Positions 58,519-64,000 of a stretch of 64,000 nt of DNA are shown piece after piece. This DNA comes from Sialis fuliginosa (taxonomy: Eukaryota > Arthropoda > Insecta > Megaloptera > Sialidae): NCBI GenBank assembly GCA_961205875.1, contig OY540821.1, positions 14,446,001-14,510,000 of the forward strand, given 5' to 3'. Positions within the stretch are counted from its first letter, which is position 1; each line of letters starts with the position of its first letter. The notes below the pieces were generated by a model that saw nothing but the letters and a program-made list of their open reading frames with translations, was not told the DNA's origin and ran no database searches. A program made the translations under genes and the position numbers.

Positions 58519-59755
58519 TGCAACAATGTGTTTTCTTATTCTTTACATTTTTAAACATCCAAGATCAGGACTACAGTCGCGTCCGCGGGGATTCTAACCT
58601 CATTGCAGAGTTTTGTCTGGGGTGCCATTTTTGAAAATGGCATTTTGCATATATAACCTTAAAACTAAAAAGAGTTAAGAAATATGCTTTTCGTTAAAAG
58701 TTTGTTCTATTTTTTTTTCGGTTACAAAGTTCTCTGCTTATTATTATTATTTTTGAATTATTAATATCCATGCGGATGGAATTCTATATGAGAATATCTT
58801 ATTAATATAAATAAACATTTTTACTCTTATGTACTTGAAAATCTATAACTAATTTTAACTCATAAGAAAAATGTTTTTATAATTTTCATGGCCTTTTCTA
58901 ATTAATATCAGCTGTCCAAAGTACTAAAATTTATTTTTTAGGTACATTTATAACACATAAATTTAATAAAAAAATACAGGATCTGTAATTGAATCAACTT
59001 AATTTTGTTTTAGTCATAATAAACAAAAACTGTTTTTAAAATCATGAAATATGCAATAAAACGCCTATTTTAATTTTTAAATAATACTACAGTAAATACT
59101 AGATAATTTTAACTTTTTGGTAAAAGTTTATTTTTTGACCCGTTTGAAATTGTTTGATTTCATCGACCCTCAAACATTTTGGTATCTCCACTGCATCAAT
59201 GCAGACAACAATACCTGCATGCATTAAAAACAAGTACCTAACGTTAAAACGCAAGCAAACAAGTAAGTAAGAAAGTTAGTAAAGACTAATACCTACTGCT
59301 TCTGTTTTTGTTATCATTTGAACGGCGTAAATTGAAAACAACGTTGTTACGTAGATTTTAAATTTCCCGCTTTGATGAGTGTTTCCAGTGTTTTACACCA
59401 GGTGGCTCTTTGTAAGCATCGGCAGTGTTTTGTTTTGCAGCATGTTTAATTAAGTAAATGAATGGTATCTTTTGATGTAAGTATGGTGAATGCTTAAAAT
59501 CTACAGCTAGGCCCTTTGTAACGTGTTTTCTCCTTGAAATTGTTTTTTGCCATGTTTTTGTTACTACAAAATGATGTGTAAATGTCTCTCGTTTTATGAG
59601 GAAAAATATCAGTACATACCTACATTTATATGTATAATATATGTATATAGTATATATGATAATAATATAATAGTAGTGACGTAAAATATAAATAAAAACA
59701 AACTTAATATGAATATTATTGAGATAACAACATCGTTCTCAAAAAATCTTTATTA
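58519..59755. other. No recognised gene
   Basis: Contains a perfect hairpin TGCCATTTTTGAAAATGGCA at 58622-58641. An acceptor-like TTTCCAG at about 59380 precedes a short open stretch, not convincing. Confidence 0.4.
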
Positions 59756-59795
59756 ATAGCCTGACGATGATTCTGTGAATCGAAAGCTTGCGATT
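59756..59795 (+). ncRNA. Hammerhead-ribozyme-like motif, copy 4
   Basis: The + strand reads AUAGC, CUGACGAU, perfect 5-bp helix GAUUC/GAAUC with loop UGU, GAAAG, CUU, GCGAU. Stem I pairs 4 of 5 positions. The minimal stem III is AG/CU instead of AC/GU, a compensatory difference from copies 2 and 3. The extra U after CUGANGA is kept. Confidence 0.45.
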
Positions 59796-59915
59796 ACCTT
59801 TTCTTAATTAAATTTTTTGACGTTTAAACAAACAAGTTTGTTTTTATAGTATATATGTATACAACGTGTCCTTTATACATTAATATCTTTTGTAAATTTA
59901 AGATTAGGTATAAAC

Positions 59916-60666
59916 CATAGACATCTGATTCAAAAACAAAGACATGTCAAAAGAAAGAGATGGAAACAGGTTTGGAATATACTTGTATTTTCTTTAACAG
60001 GACTGTAACTATTCATTCTTGGCCCCGAATATTAAAAATATTCATAGATACATACATACTTATAATGAGGCTAAAATACAAAAAATAATTAACGTTATAA
60101 AAAAAATTTATTTATTTATTAATAAATTTTTATTAGTTGATTTCTAAATAATATAAGTTTCGTAGACCATAATAGAAACAGCTTTCATCAAAATGTAAGC
60201 AACACAGCATTGTCCATTTACTTACAATTGCATTTTTTTCACCAATAATATTTAACCATTTTTGTTTTTCATCTTCTTTAAGTGAGAATCTGTGACAACA
60301 GATTTATAATTAATTAATTACCAATAAGTATTATTAAATATTATTGAAAATATTATTTACTTAACGGCGAAAATATCATTTAGGATCTTTATCCAACCGC
60401 CACTTACACAAAAAATAAATATGAACCATTATAGTATGTTTATTGTTTACATTATTTACTTTTCTAATAAAAAACTTATTGCACAAGAATCACAAGATGA
60501 ATATATCTGACAGAAATACTATCCTGAACTGTAGTAAGCTACCAACAGATTCTTAGAAAAAGAGATAGATATATTCCCAACTACACTGCATCTCTCTCTC
60601 ACTTTTTGAACAAATGTTACACCATTGTGTTAATACAGAATGCACTGTCCATGCTCTATGTCTATG
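59916..60666 (-). mobile_element. P-element-like remnant, 751 bp, 8-bp target duplication
   Basis: The ends are inverted over CATAGACAT (left CATAGACATCTGA; right, inverse, CATAGACATAGAG). GTATAAAC is duplicated exactly at 59908-59915 and 60667-60674. Inside, on the - strand, is a THAP-domain exon. An 8-bp duplication, ends starting with CA and an N-terminal THAP DNA-binding domain together define the P superfamily. The catalytic part is gone, so this is an internal deletion derivative. Confidence 0.75.
60133..60289 (-). pseudogene. THAP-domain exon of a P-like transposase (truncated)
   Basis: The - strand exon follows an acceptor TGTTGTCACAG and reads FSLKEDEKQKW, LNIIGEKN, SKWTMLCCLHFDESCF, YYGLRNLYYLEIN and stop. 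The pattern F-x-L-(x)n-W, then C-x2-H-F with the following acidic and phenylalanine residues, is the C-terminal half of a THAP zinc finger, which binds DNA in P-element transposases. The first half should lie upstream on the - strand: an ATG at 60429 opens a frame reading FLCKWRLDKDPK, which then meets a stop, so the N-terminal exon is frameshifted. A perfect donor GTAAGT occurs inside the exon after AAT-GCA-ATT. Translation would stop shortly after the THAP domain. Confidence 0.7.
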
Positions 60667-60674
60667 GTATAAAC

Positions 60675-61267
60675 AAATTTTTAAATATACCTTGCCACAA
60701 TTAGTAGGTAGATTTGTCTTAACCTTTAATTACCCCCCCCTCCCCCGAATGTTCTAAAAAACGTATGTAAGTAAAAAAAGTATATGTATATAAGACCTCA
60801 TCCCAATAACTCAATAAAAAATACAATGGCTTCATACATATTAATTAGAATCATTTGACCTTGATATTTTTAGGAGTCCTATTTGTAATGTAATCGAATC
60901 TTCATAATTTCGATGGAAATGAAATAACTAAACATCGGCAGAAAAAAGTGTAGTAGATAAAAATTCTCGTAGAGATCTGTTCAGTGGAATGATGCATTCC
61001 TCACACGCGTGTATCCACATCCGTTTTCCGTCTTTATGCTACGGCTTCCGGTTTCGTCTTCTTAGACTGTCTATTGATTTTTATCCCATGTACATGAAAT
61101 ACTATTCATTCTGCAAACATTCTCTGTCGGTCCGATTATTCTAATGTCCCGTTCATGAATTATTTTTATGACATTTTCGGTTATTATTATTATTATGGAT
61201 AGATATATTTTTAAAAGTTGGAATATGTTCGGTGAACTTTTATTTTTAGTTTACTTGATATAATAAA
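60675..61267. other. No recognised feature
   Basis: AT-rich; C8 run at about 60734. Confidence 0.45.
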
Positions 61268-61610
61268 ACGGCTAAGTGCGTGTTGGGCACGCACATGATA
61301 GGTTTCCGTAGTCATTACGATTTATAAAAAAGAGTTATTTCAATTTTTTTTATAAACTATTCTAGCTACAGTGTTCGTTATAATTTTCATTGAAAGTACT
61401 AACTAAAAGCTTGATTCTGGATATTTTTTTTAAGATTTTTTGCATCGGTAGATTAGAAAGTAGAAGGGGGAGAGGACGCTCTGATAACGACATTTAAATG
61501 CAAAAGGCCATTTAACATTTTTTGTTTCATTTTAAGAGACCTATCTAATGACACCCCACTCAATGGGTAAGTGAAAAAAAAAACAGAGTATTTTGAACCG
61601 ATTGTAAAAA
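61268..61610 (+). repeat. 5' part of dispersed repeat family E
   Basis: ACGGCTAAGTGCGTGTTGGG, GTGTTCGTTATAATTTTCAT, GAGGACGCTCTGATAACGAC and GACCTATCTAATGACACCCC; parallel to 43666-44040. Confidence 0.65.
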
Positions 61611-62162
61611 TTATATTTTATAGATAAACATAGTTAAAAAGACAGCTATTTAAAATACAGACAATAATCTCCAAAACGGATCGATAAATTTTCAAAACTT
61701 TAACTTGATTATAAACATACTTTTTTTATTCCTCGAAGTATTTAAATATTTCAATTTTATAATTTTTTTGATCGGTTTGATCGGTTCATAAAAAATAATA
61801 ACCAAATAAACCAAAAAATTAATTAAAATTAAACGTAGTAACCTCTACTATTGTATTTCTAATCAACCGCTTCATTCAAATACGTTAATTATAAAAATAT
61901 ATATATAAATACTAAACCACCTTCGCATTTGATCCGACGTGCATGGTAGAAAGACGAACACAACATGGTAACATAATAAAACAGAAAGAGGATAATGTTA
62001 CTAGCAATAAGCCGATTAAACAGGAGGAACTCAGTTTACTGTAAGTTGAAGGTACATGATTCAAATAATTACATAAGAACAAAAGATCCGATTGCAAAAT
62101 AACAAATGAATTGCTGCTCGGAATGAAGATTCAGTGTAATTAAATCGCACTGCAACAACTTA
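61611..62162. other. No recognised feature
   Basis: AT-rich; no gene seen. Confidence 0.45.
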
Positions 62163-62518
62163 CAGTAGAACCTCCCTAAGCGTATATATACACTTGGGAC
62201 TTGATAACCTCTCTAAAAGCATCTTTCTCCTCTACCCCACACATACTAAATAAACACTTATTTTACACCTAATTAAACTACAAAATTGTTTCTAGTTTTA
62301 CTATTTTTGATTTGTATATATATATATTAATAGTTGCTCGATTTCTTCTATCTATGTTACCAGTTTGTTTGTGTTGACACATCTGTTAAATAGCAAATGC
62401 TGGGTTCTGATAGGTCCATTTAGATTTACATGGCTAGTACTAAAAAATTAAATAATTAATAATAATATACGTTTAAGAAGGTAATAATAATTGTATACTT
62501 ATGAAAGAGGTTGTACTG
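62163..62518. mobile_element. Pogo/Tigger-like MITE, 356 bp
   Basis: CAGTAGAACCTCCCTAAGCG at the left and ...CATAAGTATAC-type right end, read inverse as CAGTACAACCTCTTTCATAA, with TA at 62161-62162 and 62519-62520. The interior does not match the other pogo copies, so this is a separate subfamily. Confidence 0.75.
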
Positions 62519-62520
62519 TA

Positions 62521-63182
62521 TCTGAATTTTGGGTGTTAGTCATGCCTTTATGACAAACATTTGATTATAGATTTAATTTATTCAAATTAAGCGTTTTGCG
62601 CCAATTTCACAAAATCAATTGCGATAAATGTTTAATACGAATTCTGTATATTTTTCTATAAATCTTTATTAATATTGTGTGAAGAAAATCAGTAGATTGA
62701 AGATCGTTTCTGTGTTTTGCACTAATGTTTCAACCCATACAAAGCTTATTTCCATAAATGTTCTTTTTAATTTATACTTTGCTTATTATATCGTTATAAA
62801 ATCTATCATAGAAAAAACACCAAATGTTTTCATAACGCATATAACTTTTATCTATACCAGCTATTGTGCGAAGGTCGTGCGTTTTTCATAATTTAGGTTT
62901 TGAACAAGAGTAATGTCCAATAGAAACTCCGTTGCATACGGATGTAGTGTATATAAATAAATAAGGTGTTTGCAGCTTCTATCTTCTGTTGATATACTGC
63001 CTATGTGTAATCATTATTTATATAATATATATTGCCATTACATTGTTGTTATTACTTGTTTCGGTGACAAAAATTTCGTGGCATTTTTTCATCTACTATA
63101 TATATATTGTACCTACTAGCGACAGATAACTTTTATAATACCAACCTTTTTGTTTCGATGTATTCCAAATCTTTTCACTTAT
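62521..63182. other. No recognised feature
   Basis: AT-rich; no gene seen. Confidence 0.45.
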
Positions 63183-63189
63183 ACTGTAT

Positions 63190-63290
63190 AAGGGCCGTTC
63201 ATAAAATTCGTACGAAAATAGGGGAGAGGGGGTCCAATCAAACATAACGTGACGCGACATTTGAAATACATGGACAGTGTCGCCTCTGAA
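63190..63290 (+). repeat. Widespread 'GGGCCGTTCATAAA' MITE end
   Basis: GGGCCGTTCATAAAATTCGT, GGGGAGAGGGGGTCC and ACGTGACGCGACATTTGAAA follow the layout of a repeat found across many insect genomes. It lies inside the longest open frame of the window (63096-63518, - strand), which is therefore probably not a gene. Confidence 0.55.
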
Positions 63291-63595
63291 CAACTTGTGG
63301 GATTTGCCCGTAACATATAGGTATATATAATACATGTACATTATAGTAAACGATAAATAATAAATAAAATTGATGATACTGAAAAAGTTATTAAATGTGG
63401 TTCTGAAGGTATGGACAATTCTAAAATCCGGATAGATTATAATTTGATGACGTAGGGCATAAAAGTACAAGAGGTAGATACTAAAGATAGGAAAAAGATT
63501 CATTGCGTTTAAATCCAATTTAATATTTTTACTGAATTATTTCAAATGGCGCTTTTCCAATCTCTAATATCCAGCTTTTGTTTATTTATGTTACA

Positions 63596-63790
63596 GGCCT
63601 AAACCACTGGACGTATCGAAGTCTTATTCACACCATATGTTCGTTTGGTGCTCCAATAAGTTTATAGATTTTTTGGACCCGCGCTTATTTTGTAAAATTG
63701 TGTTTTTTCCATATAAAAAATGCATCAAAACATCAAAACCTAAACCACTGGACGTATTGAAGTCATATTCACACTTTCAGGAACCTGTTA
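63596..63790 (+). repeat. Short tandem duplication within a repeat
   Basis: CCTAAACCACTGGACGTATC and CCTAAACCACTGGACGTATT, each followed by GAAGTC(T/A)TATTCACAC, lie 141 bases apart. The surrounding sequence to 64000 has no other recognised feature. Confidence 0.75.
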
Positions 63791-64000
63791 TGCACGAAAA
63801 TCTATGTAGGTCGCAAAACAGGAAATTTATTTATAAACCCAATACGAGTATATATATGTATAATGTATATAGATCCAATATAAAAATATTATTGCAAAAA
63901 ATTCCGCAATTTGAAGTTTGCTTAGGGAGGCATATCTTTTTGCGTATAAAATATTTTTCTTTGATATATTTCACAACGATTTATTTTCATTTTATACAAT

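Noticed and set aside
59370-59420. Possible second exon for the 54.4-kb candidate gene
   Set aside because: Phase can be made to fit, but the peptide is short, stops quickly and the acceptor context is ordinary for this AT-rich DNA.
63096-63518. Longest open frame of the window (140 codons, - strand)
   Set aside because: It reads through the GGGCCGTTCATAAA repeat and AT-rich tracts. Composition is not gene-like, and there is no family or splice support.
1-64000. CRISPR arrays, bacterial operons, rRNA genes
   Set aside because: No regularly spaced identical repeats, no ribosomal RNA blocks, and all gene evidence is of spliced eukaryotic type.

Overview
This is AT-rich eukaryotic DNA (visibly well over two thirds A+T) with spliced genes, no bacterial gene organisation, and a dense mixture of old DNA transposons and MITEs. 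It is almost certainly an insect nuclear genome. The short dispersed repeats (GGCCAAGTG...GGGTTCCGTAG...ACGGAACCCTAAAAA; TCTAATATTATAAATGCG...ACAGCTAGT; many (TGTC)n tails followed by 'AACCGATTTTAATGAAA'-type tracts) are of kinds I associate with Lepidoptera and relatives. The order is an inference, not proven.

Genes. The only confident host gene is a six-exon gene on the + strand at 19829-23149. It encodes a 179-residue protein with four membrane segments and a CCR-x-SDLHTGALI-type N-terminus, resembling the insect family of small LAPTM4-like/DUF7027-like four-TM proteins. Every junction is GT-AG, the phases fit, and AATAAA lies 39 bases past the stop. A second probable small gene lies on the - strand (15041-14565, two exons, 74 aa, acidic, not recognised). 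Weaker coding-like islands are at 2906-3085 (-), 8790-9055 (+), 27990-28229 (+) and 54425-54661 (+).

Mobile DNA. Many elements can be delimited to the base by target-site duplications (TSDs). hAT-like elements with 8-bp TSDs are at 29249-29433, 34862-35280, 49204-49411 (imperfect TSD) and 51488-52200. PIF/Harbinger-like MITEs with TAA TSDs are at 18779-19053 and 31401-31655. Pogo/Tigger-like MITEs with TA TSDs are at 36156-36306, 42534-42898, 55248-55671 and 62163-62518; two of them still carry a scrap of transposase helix-turn-helix. A 751-bp P-element-like remnant lies at 59916-60666, with an 8-bp TSD and a THAP exon. A broken mariner-type transposase is at 24505-24960. Three copies of a large fold-back element sit at 389-1363, 21470-22396 and 47261-48168, the second inside an intron of the four-TM gene. 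Helitron-like ends lie at 3266, 7556, 13392 and 46853.

Most unusual signal. Four dispersed sites (12814-12858 -, 54154-54196 -, 50093-50118 -, 59756-59795 +) share a CUGA(A/C)GAU - helix - CGAAA core. It is flanked by short helices whose base pairs differ between copies yet remain largely complementary. This is a hammerhead-ribozyme-like architecture of the sort reported from Penelope-like retroelements.

The rest is intergenic or intronic AT-rich DNA with repeat fragments. No rRNA, tRNA or CRISPR array was found.
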